Shown: positions 1 through 12,200 of the stretch, in pieces | How the letters are laid out: every line of letters begins with the position of its first letter | How positions within the stretch are numbered: position 1 is the stretch's first letter | The notes under the pieces: model-generated | What the model was told of the DNA's origin: nothing | What the model saw: the letters and a program-made list of their open reading frames with translations, nothing else | Databases searched by the model: none | Assembly: GCA_947652605.1 (NCBI GenBank) | Contig: OX393582.1 | Coordinates: forward strand, 10,874,544 to 10,938,543 | DNA: 64,000 bases | From: Elmis aenea | Lineage: Eukaryota; Arthropoda; Insecta; Coleoptera; Elmidae | Direction: 5' to 3' | Made by a program: the position numbers and the translations under genes

Positions 1-93
1 GAGCTAGCTAGTAGCGACGCCTCTGAACGTATTAAATTAATAAAACTATTTCTTAAAATCAAATTTCGCCTGGTATAACGCAACACACATATA

Positions 94-699
94 TACAAGG
101 TGTCCAGTTTAAAATGAAGTACATGGGTATTTCGGAAACCGTTAGAAATACAAAATCGGTTAAATGGGGAAAAAGTTGCGCAATTACATGCGTACCTAAC
201 AATAATCCAGTTTTACATTTTCAATAATTCATCCTGTTACGTAGTATCACCATTAAAACCAAAAATGTACATTTTCTTCAAACCTCCATATTGCCTTTAT
301 TTGAAAAAATTTGTGCGCCAAATTTTCAGGATCGGATAAGTAACTAATAAGGATTTTTAAAATGACATTAAAAATAATCTAGGCCTACTATGTTTCGCGC
401 GGTCATACTTAACTTTTGTTTTTCTTATGGACGCCATATTGGATTTTTGCATTTTTCAAATCTCCATATAAATGCTTTTCAACCATGTAAAGCATCTAAA
501 CTTTTGACACCGAAAGGTACAAGAGGAACCGATTAAGAAGAAGATACATTTTAACAGTATTTGTAAACAAAATTTTGTGTATTAGCTCGAATCCCGGCCC
601 CCTTGGCAACACCGGGCCCTGGCAATTAGTCCCGTCTATCCCTCCCCCGTGATAGGCCCTGATAATAAACTTAAACTCGAATTTCAATTACCCTGTATA
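94..699. mobile_element. Foldback-type DNA element, TACAAGGTG family
   Basis: The left end TACAAGGTGTCCAGTTTAAA and the right end AATTTCAATTACCCTGTA look like decayed inverted ends of the TACAGGGTG group that recurs through the window. Just inside the left end is 'catgggtatttcgg', a variant of the 'catgggtatctcg' motif of the other families. A GC-richer stretch at about 575-660 looks like a secondary insertion. There is no transposase reading frame, so any movement would have been non-autonomous. Confidence 0.45.
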
Positions 700-737
700 A
701 GTATGTACTTATTTTTATGCATTCGGCCCAATGGTTC

Positions 738-890
738 TAGGACAATCACCTCCTGGACAATCACCCCGCGGACAATAACCCCCGGACAATAACCCCCCGT
801 ACAAATAACCCCGGACGAATAACCCCCGCACAAATAACCCCCGTGTAAAACACCCCCCAGACAATTAACCCCCCGTGCAAAAAAAAACCA
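738..890. repeat. Minisatellite arm, left (inverted partner at 2530-2680)
   Basis: Roughly ten degenerate units of GGACAATMACCCCC type. The polarity is reversed in the right arm (GGGGGTTATTGTCC). Long glycine-rich frames in both arms are artefacts of the repeat. Confidence 0.8.
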
Positions 891-1235
891 ACGACTAACT
901 TGAAATATCGGTAAATTATGATGGTCGTAATGTAAGTTTTAAAGTTGCAAATAAAAAAATTAAAGGCAGAATAACAATATAATCTTCTACACACACCTTT
1001 CTTTTTAATACATTATTAACAATATTTATTTCCCTGTAAAATACTTTACAAATGTAAGTTTATTTAAATAAACCATAAAGTTTACAAGTTTACTAATTTT
1101 AATCCTAATCCTATGATGTTAACATAATTCCAAATCGGTTCATGATGGCCATAACAGTGAAAAATTGTGCGTCACCCGAAAAAGATTGAATTGTTAATCT
1201 GCCTTAATTTCTTTTTTTTTTGCAACTTTAAAGTA

Positions 1236-2468
1236 AACCCGGGCAAAAGTCCGCACTTAACGTTCTTAACTCCCTAAGTAAGTAAGTTTTATGTTTAACG
1301 GGTCAACATTTTTTTTATGAACACATTAGACACTTCTCATTGCATCATAAAATGGGTTGCCACCAAAAGTAACGAATTCAAATAAAAATATTTTTTATGG
1401 TTTGATGTAGATTGGTACTTTTGCCCCACCCATCGGGCAAAAGTCCAAATTGATGGGGCAAAAGTCCGTTCGCGCATTCGTCTAATTAAAATGTTTACAT
1501 CTTTGACACAATAATATACGGTGTGTTATTTTATAAAATGAAAGTTAATTCTCTTCAAAAATACAAAATAAAAGTTCAGTCCTGTAACAAAATTTAAAAA
1601 AATATCACTTTTAAAAGAACACAAAAAACATTTGACGAATTCAACAAAAATCACAGGCGAACTCGCCGGTTTCAAAATTTGAGCAACTTTCGTGCCTCTA
1701 GTTGTGGCATTTACTGCAAAATCTAGTCCTCGACTGGTGGATCTTCATTTATTTCTTAACAACCTGGGCAAACAATTTCGTTTTCCCCTTCTCTGACATG
1801 GCTGTTCGTTAAATTATCGTAGAATCTTTCTATTTGGACTTTATTGAAATCTATAATCCTTCCGACGCTTGTCTTTTTGGGCGTTTAAAAGAAAATTTGT
1901 GTCGAGATAAAAAAAACTTTTGGTCCAGTCGTCTCCCGTCATTTGTGACTTCTTATTAAAATCGTTTACAATGTTATTTTGCGAAGCAAAGTCAAAAGCC
2001 AACCGTCGAAATTTTTTTCTAGTTATTCCGTAGAACCTTAAGTCCATCTATCTATCTACAGTGATCAGCCAAACTTGCTTCGTGATCATACGTAAATGTG
2101 GATTTGAATATTTCCAATTTAAATAGACGGGACAAAAGTTTAGTTTAAGTAAGGAAACGTTTGGCGACATGATTGTGTAGCTAAAATGGAGGGTGTTTAT
2201 ATAAAAAAAGTTGCATGCCGGTTGTAAGAGACTTTTAAATATCACTGCCTAATAAAAGATCATCGAAAACTATAACAAGCCAAGCATTTTTACACTTACA
2301 ATTAGCTCATTTTCGCAGCGGTTTAACTGCCGATCAAGCTAGAACTATATGTGTCCACCACATATACTATATCTCAACTACCTATAATAAAACCTATTCT
2401 CTCTTAACTCTCCAGTCCTTCCTATCCCTAATAGGACTTTTACCCCGGTGCGGACTTTTGTCCGGGTT
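1236..2468. mobile_element. pogo/Tigger-like DNA transposon relic
   Basis: The inverted ends AACCCGGGCAAAAGTCCGCA (left) and its near-complement (right) are each bordered by TA, the target duplication of Tc1/mariner-pogo elements. A GGGCAAAAGTCC motif also recurs near 1432 and 1459. The interior keeps only the N-terminal part of a CENP-B/Tigger-type transposase on the minus strand, with no DDE catalytic region, so this copy is defective. It sits inside the larger foldback element. Confidence 0.65.
1745..2047 (-). pseudogene. pogo/Tigger transposase, N-terminal HTH_CENPB fragment
   Basis: The minus-strand frame 2047-1841 contains KKFRRLAFDFASQNNI and a following DDWTKSFF. This matches the CENP-B-type DNA-binding domain of Tigger transposases (pattern: KLAYEFAEKN...HPFNK...AGKDWF). 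After a frame change, FNKVQIERFYDNL (about 1800-1838) continues the same protein. The DDE domain that should follow is absent. It is short, frame-broken and truncated, so it is a relic. Confidence 0.6.
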
Positions 2469-3057
2469 TACTCTATCACATTACATTGCGGCAATTATAA
2501 TCTACTGTTATTTCAAGTTAGTCGTTGTTTTTTTCTGCACGGGAGGTTAATTGTCTGGGGGTTTTTTTACACGGGGGGTTATTTGTGCGGGGGTTATTTG
2601 TCCGGGGGTTATTTGTACGGGGGGTTATTGTCCGGGGGTTATTGTCCGGGGGGTGATTGTCCAGGGGGTGATTGTCCTGTTACCGGCCCAATACATATAA
2701 AAAAATCGCATAATATTTTTTATCTTGGTTGTCGAAGTTTGTTCACTTCGTATAGCTATTCACTACTCTTTTAGTGGGTAGGTACATTAAAAAAGGAAAT
2801 TAAAATTTATTCCCGCCATTATTAAAAAGATTAAAAGTTTTACGGCATAAAACGACAATATTTATGAAATAATTATTTTATTTAATAATATTTTCTGTAC
2901 ATGTTAGATATACACACCTATACGATAGGTAACTTTTAGTACCTTTTATAAATACAGCTAAAATATTTTGATTAAATTTTTAAAATCACTTAATCGTATA
3001 ATTAATTTAATAGGTGGCAATTATATTTACAAAAATATGGCTAAGTATCACATTTTT

Positions 3058-3063
3058 TTTATT
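3058..3063 (-). promoter_or_regulatory. Candidate polyadenylation signal for the SLC17 gene
   Basis: Read on the minus strand this is AATAAA, about 37 nt beyond the stop codon at 3100-3102. Other AATAAA-like hexamers occur further down in the same AT-rich stretch, so use of this one is unproven. Confidence 0.35.
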
Positions 3064-3099
3064 AATACAATTTGTTAAACCTTTTCTATATGTTATGTA

Positions 3100-3294
3100 T
3101 TACGTTTTCTCGGTTGTTACAATTTCTGGTAGTTCTAATTTAGCGTCGGCATTTTGTGTCTTGGACGGTCTTTTAGCTCCAGGAACGTTCCACCACTGTT
3201 CTTCTCCACTAGCAAAGAGTCCATAAACAATACTGGTAGCTACGAATACTGCAAAAGTTATCCAAAAAACTGTCCTCCATTGCGATAACGTGTG
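3100..3294 (-). CDS. SLC17 gene, last coding exon 8
   Basis: Acceptor AATTTTTCAG. Encodes [20 protein letters not shown] (TM12), the family-typical [10 protein letters not shown], and a hydrophilic C-terminal tail ending TTEKT-stop at 3102-3100. Confidence 0.93.
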   Translation of the reverse strand, partial: HTLSQWRTVFWITFAVFVATSIVYGLFASGEEQWWNVPGAKRPSKTQNADAKLELPEIVTTEKT

Positions 3295-6200
3295 CTGAAA
3301 AATTACATGCTCTGTACTGTCTATACATGTTTTATTTTAAAATTAATTAACAAAGCAAACAAATAAAAACGTATTAGAAAATGGAATGAATTTAAGGTAA
3401 CCAGATTGCAAGGAAAAAAGACAAACAGTAATAAAACCAACATTGTACAGGGTGGCCTATTTTCGATGCCCATACAGGGTATCTCGGTTACTGTCAGAGA
3501 TAGAAAAAAACTAAGTACTTAGTCTCGATTTCTTTTTTCGAGAGGAATTTTTTGCTGTAAACAGATTTTTGATATCTTTTTTACATTCCGAAATATAGCC
3601 AAAAACCGATTTTTGACAATTTTCAAAAATGTTAAATATCTTGCTTAAACGAAAAGATACGGAAAAACTTTAAAGTAATTTTTGCGTGGTTTTTGGTTTT
3701 TGATAGCGAAGTTCAATTTTTTATACTCATATAAATATTGAAATATTAGACCTAACTTTCTTATTTTAAATAGCAACCATAAGCAAATCATATATTTTTG
3801 TAAAGCGCAAAACGTAAGCTTTCGATTTATGTCAAAGCCAACTATAGTTGCCATTTAAAATAAGAAAGTTAGGTGTTATATATATCGATATTTATATTAG
3901 TAAAAAAAATGAATATAGCTCTTATTAAGGACAAAAAACCCTGCAAAAAAATGTTTTTAAAGTTTTTCCTTATCTTTTCGTTTAAGCGAGATATTTAACT
4001 TTTTTGAAAAGTGCCAAAACTCGATTTTTGGCTATATTTTGAAAATTAAAAAAGATCTTAAAAGTCTGTTTACGGCAATGAATTCCTCTCGAAAAAAGAA
4101 ATCGAGACTAAGTACTTAGTTTGTTTCTATCTATGATAATAACCGAGATACCCTGTATGGGCGAAAATAGGCCACACTGTACATAAACAAAGATGTAGAA
4201 CAACTACTTATCCAGGAGACAATGCATTTTGACATAAAATGTACGACGATATGACAACAAATTTGTTCAGCATTATTTATGGATATATTTTTTGGCTAAA
4301 TTGTTTTTCATAAGGGCGTGAAGGCAACCTGTTTTCATAGGGGAAAATTAGAATCAACAACTTCATTAAGCTTTAACAACTGAGTACAGCTTTACGAAAA
4401 TTGATAGTAATGGCTAATGAAAATTTTAATCGAAAGCATTTTATTGTAGTTGTAATAGATGAACATTCTGAGTGTTTTAAGGCTTCGTAGTTTCTGCTTT
4501 GATAAGCTTGTGTTCAAAACCTTATAACATTTTGTTAGTATACTTACATCACTAGCAAGAGCCCCTACTAGATAAGGTGTTACAATTCCACTAATGGCAC
4601 CAGCCCCGTTAACGATGGCCATCAAAGTTCCTGCGTAATTTGGCGATAGATCCAATGCGTTCACTTTCATACCACAGTAGAAAGTCCCCATAAATCCCAT
4701 AGCTATCGTGAACATTGCTACTACAACGACCTTATCACAGCCTGCGTAAGACGCAGCCATAATGAAGACGCCAGGCATAACAGCAGCTAGAAAAAATAAA
4801 AGAATAAAAGAAAATGCGACAAAACGGTGTATGATAGTATATTACATAACAAGAGTTGTAAGAAGCACGAGTTGAAAAGATGAGCACGGAGTCGCGTAGC
4901 GGCGAGTGCGCATTTCCACGAGTGCGTTATTGCTTTATAACTCGTGTTATGTAGCTTACTTTTTCTACGAACACATAAGACCTACGATTTTATCGACTTT
5001 TTGGCTAATATACACACGTTGTCTATAGATGAGTTAGTACCAGTTAAAACTCCAATGACTTTTCAATGCATACTGTACAGGGTGGCCTATTTTCGATGCC
5101 CATACAGGGTATCTCGGTTACTATCAGAGACAGAAAAAAAACAAGTACGTAGTCTCGATTTTTTTTTCGAGAGAAATTCATTGCCATAAACAGATGTTTG
5201 ATATCTTTTTTAATTTTCGAAATATAGCCAAAAACCGATTTTTGGCACTTTTCCAAAATAAAATGGAAATGTCACAATAGGGTTTTCGCTAAGGTGACCA
5301 TTCATTTCCGATTTTCGGCTAGAGTCCTCGAAATAAGGCTCAAGTCCCGGATTATTCTTATCCCCGATTTTCATAATTTTCTCACAAACATTTAAAATAA
5401 TTAATGTAAGCCAGGGGTTAACAAACTTTTTGTCAATAAGGGCGCAATACAAATTCAAAAGTTATTGGGTGCCCGAAAAAACACTTCAAAAGTGGCAAAT
5501 CCGTCAATGTATAAGCTCGATTGCTATTTGCTGATGCTGCGCTTGCGCGATTATATTGCTGCATTACTTATACATACAATTATAAGCATACACAGCCGTT
5601 CGGTGGTGGCTTTATGGACGTAATACATAAGGTTAAAATTCGCACATTTCGGTCGGTTAGCAATGCCTATGAGTGTACCATAGAACTAATTTCCTACCAC
5701 CGTATGTGCGTGTAATATAGTGAGGGCGCATGAAAACCTCACCGAGGGCGCCATGGCGCCCGCGGGCGCCGCGTTGCCGACCCCTAAATCTAGAGTATTT
5801 TTGAAACGTAAAGCATCATTACTGAATAGGTCTCAGAGAGGAAAACAATTTCTCTAATTTGAACTTCTTTTTAGCTCTTACCGTTTACGATATCTAGTGG
5901 GTGCTGTTCCCGACGATTTTTTTAATCCCGGGAGTCGGGATTGAAGTTTCGTAAAATCCCGGGATTTCCCGGGAACTGGGAAATTTTATTTTATATTAAA
6001 AATTTTATTATATAGAGCAATTTAATTATTTTTATTGAAAAAAAAACAAAAAATTTAGAAAACAAAAACATTTATTATTTCATTATTTAAAATTTTTAAA
6101 AAAACACATTCTTTTTAAAAATGAAACATTAAACAAAAATACATTCATTTTTTAATCAAGAAAAAAACAGGAAGAATTTTTAAAATAAGTAAAGTTATTG

Positions 6201-9200
6201 CATTTGCTAAAGAGAGTATTAATGAAGATTCACTGGGGAAGTGTCATCATTTACTTCTACTAAACCACGATCACTAGGTTCCGATTCCCATTCTGTATCA
6301 CCAAAAAAATACTGGTTTACCAAATCTTTTGCATATTTAGCAAAGGAGGAAATGGTTGATTTTGAAAACAACTGGCTAGATTTATAAGATTGGGTCGTCT
6401 GTTTTAAATTTTCTGGATTTTGTAGAAACATTACAAGTGAAATAAGGTCTTTGGAACGTCTTTCTGATAGTGTGTTTTTTAGCGAGACCGGGCGGTGGGA
6501 GATACCGTGTGTTTGAATTTACGATTACCATTCGATGCGAATGTATATTTTTAGCATTCTCATTGTTAATATTTCGTTCCTCATAATTGCTATCGTGCTC
6601 ATCAGTCTTGTCCCGGGATTTAAAACGTGAATCCCGGTAGTCGGGATTATAAAAAACCCGTCAATTTCCCGGGAATTCCCGCCCGGGAAATCCCGGGACG
6701 GACCCACTAACGATATCCCAATAGTGGGCCTTCTATGTACACCATCCGACCTCCCTGTATGTTCGTACGAGATTGAATTTCCAGAGTATAAAATTAACAT
6801 GACCTTTTTTTGGTGTGTAAATATACGATTAAACATGATTATGGTGACATTTCGTTGTCATGTCCTTTGCGATTTTGATTGAAAATTTGTTTTACATATC
6901 AAAATAAACTGGTGAGGCCACTACATGACTTTCTCCAAAATATCGGCCACCTGTTGCTACAAGTGAATGTAGTGGACTAACATATTTTTATAAGTTTTTT
7001 AATCCTTAAATAAAACCTATTTTTAAGTTTTACCTAAAACTGTGAAAAATTTTCTGGCAAACGTAATTGTCATCGTTCCTCTTGAAATTAACCAATCGCA
7101 GAGCCAACCAGATCCCATGGACACAAACCACATGACTACGTAAGGTAATGACGACCAGAGTCCGTTGTCAGATACTTTAAATTTAAGGACGTCGCTCATA
7201 TATTTGGGTAAGTCTGTAACCATCGTGTAGAAGCCCCAGTCATGTCCTATTTGGGCACACACTAATGCCCAAAGGGGAACGGATGTTAGGATAGCCTTCC
7301 ATGGTATTATTTTCTTCTCGTTCGAAACATTTGCTGAGAATATTAAAAAAAGTTCATAATTCATAATAAGTTTGTTTAAACAGAATAAATATATTTCTTG
7401 GCAATTTTGAGGAATTAGCCAACGAATATATGAAAAACTTATTAATTGGGTGTTTTTGTACCTTTCGGTGTTAAATATAAACAAGAATAACGGAAGAAGA
7501 GTTGGATAGACCGATACTTAAAATGAAAGCAGCAGGACACATTGGTTCTTTACTTGAAATAATAGAGTAGGTACATGGGCGTTAGAGCTACAAAGAAGTT
7601 TAAATTAGACAAATTGTTCCCCTTTCTGAGACCTATTCAATGATGCTTTAATGTTTTAAAAAATTCCATGGCACGCTAGATAATAAACAAATCAAAATGG
7701 ACATCTTTTTAAAATCGTTTATAACTCGGTAATACTTGATGTTACAAAAATATTTTTGGGAAAAAAGTCGTAGATTTTTTACGCACTGTAAAATGAAAAC
7801 ATTCGGTTGTTTTAATATTGTTTAAATTCATGGCACTCTATAGCTTCATAGGGACTTTTATAAATTTTATTTGTGTTTGTCCTAAATATCAAAATAAGTG
7901 CATTAAAACATACAATATTAAAAAAAGGAATAACAAATACTCTTTCATGAGGTCACAACCAACTATGATTTTCAGTTAAAAAAGTGCAAGTTTGTAATTT
8001 ATCTAAGAATTTAAACAATACTAAAACCTATAAATGTTTTCATTTTACAGTGCGTAAAAAAATTGAATACTTTTTTCCCAAAAATATTTTTGTATCATTA
8101 AGTATAACCGAGTTCTTAACGATTTAAAAAAATGCCCATTTTGATTTTTGTTTATTATCTAGTGAGTCATGCATTGAACAGGTCCCACCAGGGAAGGTGT
8201 TATACGTGCCACTGGCCATTCTTTTCGGAAAATAGGGAAAAAACTGAAAATTTGAATAATAAAAGTAATTTTTGCGATCGCGTTGGCAATGAAACCGTCA
8301 GGGATAAAATCTAAACTCTTCTATTTACCAATTCGCGGATCCTTTGCAAATACAATGGTGCAAAGTTTTTGAAAAAATCTTAAACGGTTTCGGAGAAAAA
8401 CGCGAAAAAGTAGGCCCTTGTAAAAATGGTTTTCCCTATGTTAAACGCCTATGCAAGTCGCATAGATACAGTTATACAGATAAACTATAAAACTAATGCA
8501 TAAATTTAAGTACGTAAGCGGTATGTTTCGTGTTTATGTGCTTAGAACTCGATGACACAGAAAAAGACAGAATGCATGTATGTATTTCGTTGCCGCCTTA
8601 CTGCCCTAATCCTTTAGACCTCATCACTGGCCGTACAGACTATACAACTTCTCAAATCATAGCGTTTATGCAGGGGTTTCGTTTTTGAGGATTTTCTCTG
8701 GAACCGTTCAAGATTTTTTCAAAAACTTTGCACCTTTTTACTTGCAAAGGATGCGCGCATTGGCAAATAGAAGAATTCCGATTTTGTCTCTGACGGTTTC
8801 ATCGCCAACGCGATCGCAAAAATGATCTTTTTTATACCAATTTTTCAGTTTTTCCCCTATTATTCTTCCGAAGGAAATGGCCAGTGGCACGTATAACTCT
8901 GGAAAACATTTAGTTTTGATGTCCTTGATGCAATAAACACAGCCTTAATCAAATTCTAGCAACAACGTATCGTGACCCTCCCTTGTCAGAAAGAAAAACG
9001 ATTTGTCCATTATAAACTACTTTGTAGCTCTTACCGTATTTTGTATCCCCGACTTATAGTTACCTAGTTCTTTTTGAAGAAATAATCGTTCTTCATCGGA
9101 TATAAATGGATGTGATTCTGGATCTGAATAGCACAACAACACCCATGTGCCGAACCAAATGACACCCAAACCCCCGAATAGATAAAATACGGACTTCCAA

Positions 9201-12200
9201 TTTGTCGCTTCTATTAAAACACCGCTTACTGCATTACCTATGACAGTACCTAGAAAACGAAAACAAACATTAGTTACAGATTTAATAGACAAGTTTAAAT
9301 GAAAAACAAAGTGTTGCTAGTTCTGAAAAACGTGTAAGAAACTGTGAAGACAAAATTTTTGTACACGAATATAAACGGTACCTCTGGTACGCACTCCAAT
9401 AAGTATTCAATTATTTTGAAAGAGATATTTATACGTTGTTTTTTTTCGACTGCGAAAGTGTAAAGACACTTTTTGGTTCCGATTGTTGTAAGCAGACTGT
9501 GAATTTATAATTTTGATAACTGCACTCATATGTTAAATTCTCCATAATGACGTCACGTTTTGTCGTTATGACAGCGGATAAAAAGGTACCTAACTTGCAT
9601 TATTGCATGAACCTTTTGTTACTATGCAACCGACTTATGTGATTGTAACTAACCATAAGATTTTGACGTTTTGTTAGTTATTATTTGAAGGTTATAATAA
9701 TTTATTCGTGCAGTTATCGTACCGAATTACACTCGAGCTTTGTTTTTACCCTGGACAAACTTGCTTTTACTAAACTCAAGTTTGGTTGCTATTAGGCAAC
9801 TCTCGATTCGACAACTGTCAAAGATAAAACAACTCGTCCTACGGACTCGTTGTTTTATCAGACAGTTTTGTCTCGTCCCGTTTCCTAGCAACCAAACTTT
9901 CATAGCAACGCAAGTTTAGTCGGATAAAAACAAAGTTCTCGTGTAATTACCCCCGGTAACTACAAATATTTTTTTAATAAAATGATGGAATTTGTGCAGG
10001 TCGATCATGTATGGACAACGTATTCTGTATAATTATTATATTTTTTGCAATTTCTTACTTTAAATTTCATACATACCTAGTAAACTTCCAGAATAGGCAA
10101 GTGTTCCAATTTTTGATCTTTCGTTAAGTGGTACCCATTTTGCCAGTAAAACGTTTAATGCAGGAAACGTTGTGCCCTTTTATTAAATAAAAAAAAAATG
10201 GCATTAATTCATTTGTACCTATTTGCGTTGATAGGTGATTACCTCTCCTAATCCAACCAACACTCGAAGGACTATAAGCCACTTCCAGTCTCCCGCGTCA
10301 ACCACAACAGGCGTAAGTAGCGTAAATATAGCTGTGGAGAGCATTCCCAATCCTAAGGAATACTTTCCGCCAAACTTTTCTGCTAAAATTCCACCTGGCA
10401 GATGTGTGATAATATATCCCCAGTAAAACGAACTTAAAATGAGTCCTTGCGTTGGTTCATCCCAATCGTATAAATCGTCCGAGGACTGTTAAATAACAAA
10501 ATAAACTGTCACTTAAGGTCAGGACATTTTAAAGATCTGATTAATTCATTGTAGTCTGACAATAAAGTTCGTAGATTTTATAAGTCAAGAACGGTCGAGA
10601 AACCAACCAAAAATCCAAAACAAATCAATAAATTATTAGAATTATCTATCTTAGACAGTTTCTTTTGCAAATAATGTAGCATTTCAACATTTCAAATTTT
10701 TAATTAGTTGTAAATGTGCCCATAATTATATGATAACAAATTTGCTACAAAGGATAATTACACAACAATACTATAAAATTCTAAAAAATGATACCGCACA
10801 AATAGTAACTATCATTTGATATTTAATTAGTTGTTTTTTGTTTTTATTTTCATAGATAGCTTGATAAGTGATGGGTAAAATACGGTTTTTCTTTATTTTG
10901 TGATATATTTATAAAAATATATATAGTAAGTAATATCTCATTTAAAAGAGAAAAAAAGCATATTTAACTATTCTATAGTCAACTTCGCGGCCCTTAAAAA
11001 TGAAATTAGGGGTAATTTCTCAAAAATGGTAGGTGTTAAAGAAAATCTAAAATAACAGTTACATTCTCCATTGAAAAGTACCTTAAGGAAGTACAAATAA
11101 AATTGTCCTAATGATTAAGATAAAAAAGTTATGAGAGAAAAAAGAAATTCGACATTTTCATATTTTTTGCTATAAAATCCCATCTGAAGCGCGAGCAATT
11201 TTGTACTCGTCTCATCCCTAGAAATAATTCATTTAATTTAAACAAACCTGTATCTCTTATAATAAGCGAGATCCCCATGTTGGAAATGTAATCTGGGACA
11301 CCCCGTATAATGGTTTTATTCATAATCTGCGAACTTTATTGTCATTCGTTCATGTGGTGTAGTCTTTATTATAATAATAATAGTTTTTTTTATCTGTGTA
11401 AGGTATTGCTTATTTTTCTCTCAAAAATAAAAATAAAATCTGAAGTTAAATAAAGCAGTTTTAAGGAAAATTACCCTTTTTGTTTTCTATTCTTATCATG
11501 AAAATATGTTTTGGTAATGGACTATATTAAAAGAATCAACAAAAATTATTTGGTGTGACCGTTATGGTTATAAAAACAAGGTTGCATACGATAATATGTT
11601 TACAAAAAAAAAATCATTCATGATACTGTTTTTGCATAAATATGTGCAAATTTGAATTTAGTTTTTCATTATCACACCAAGAAGTGTATTTAATAAAATT
11701 AACTCTGTTTTAAGGGTGTAAAAATAAAAATAAAAATATACAGGGTGTTTCTTAAATATTGCAAAAAAAATCGGGTGGTGATTCCTTATCGAAAATTAAG
11801 GGGGGTCTTGTATGAAAATGTTTCCTTAGACGTCTCTTTTCGGAGTTACACCCCCGGTAAAATTAGGTTTTTATTTTATTTCTCACATTTGGATAAACGT
11901 AGAAAAATGATATTTGGTAGATGTTTTGTACTTACTAAAACGTTTCCCATAGTAACATTTTCATGCACCTTCCAAATTCACAGGGAGCTGAAAAGTGCGA
12001 CTCCAGTTGGTTTTTTTATCAGAACTTTTTGATGGGTTGACATTTTGTAATTTGTTTGAAAGCTTGATGTATTTAGTAACTTTTTTAATTGTTTAGTTTT
12101 TCTCGTAAAACCTACCGTTTTTGAGTAAAAAATAAAGTAAGTAGCCATGCCCATTAAATATTCCAATATAAAACAATTCATTTTTGTGGTTACCATTGTT

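Larger units (their letters stand above)
733..2683. mobile_element. Foldback-like DNA transposon with minisatellite arms and 9-bp flanking duplication
   Basis: About 1.95 kb lies between two copies of the 9-mer CGGCCCAAT (724-732 and 2684-2692), which look like a target-site duplication. The arms (about 738-905 and 2505-2680) are inverted copies. Each is built from degenerate 12-14 bp units of the type GGACAATAACCCCC, followed by a shared inner stretch (ACGACTAACTTGAAAT). Tandem repeats inside inverted arms together with a 9-bp duplication fit Foldback/MULE-type elements; that family call is inference. A second transposon with its own termini (1236-2468) fills the centre. No transposase of the outer element is visible. 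Confidence 0.6.

Noticed and set aside
761..994. Glycine-rich frames (also 2448-2774, plus strand) resembling low-complexity proteins
   Set aside because: They are translations of the GGGGGTTATTGTCC minisatellite arms; the two arms give similar 'proteins' only because they are inverted copies.
10235..10426. 63-residue plus-strand frame
   Set aside because: Exact antisense of SLC17 exon 3, which is conserved on the minus strand.
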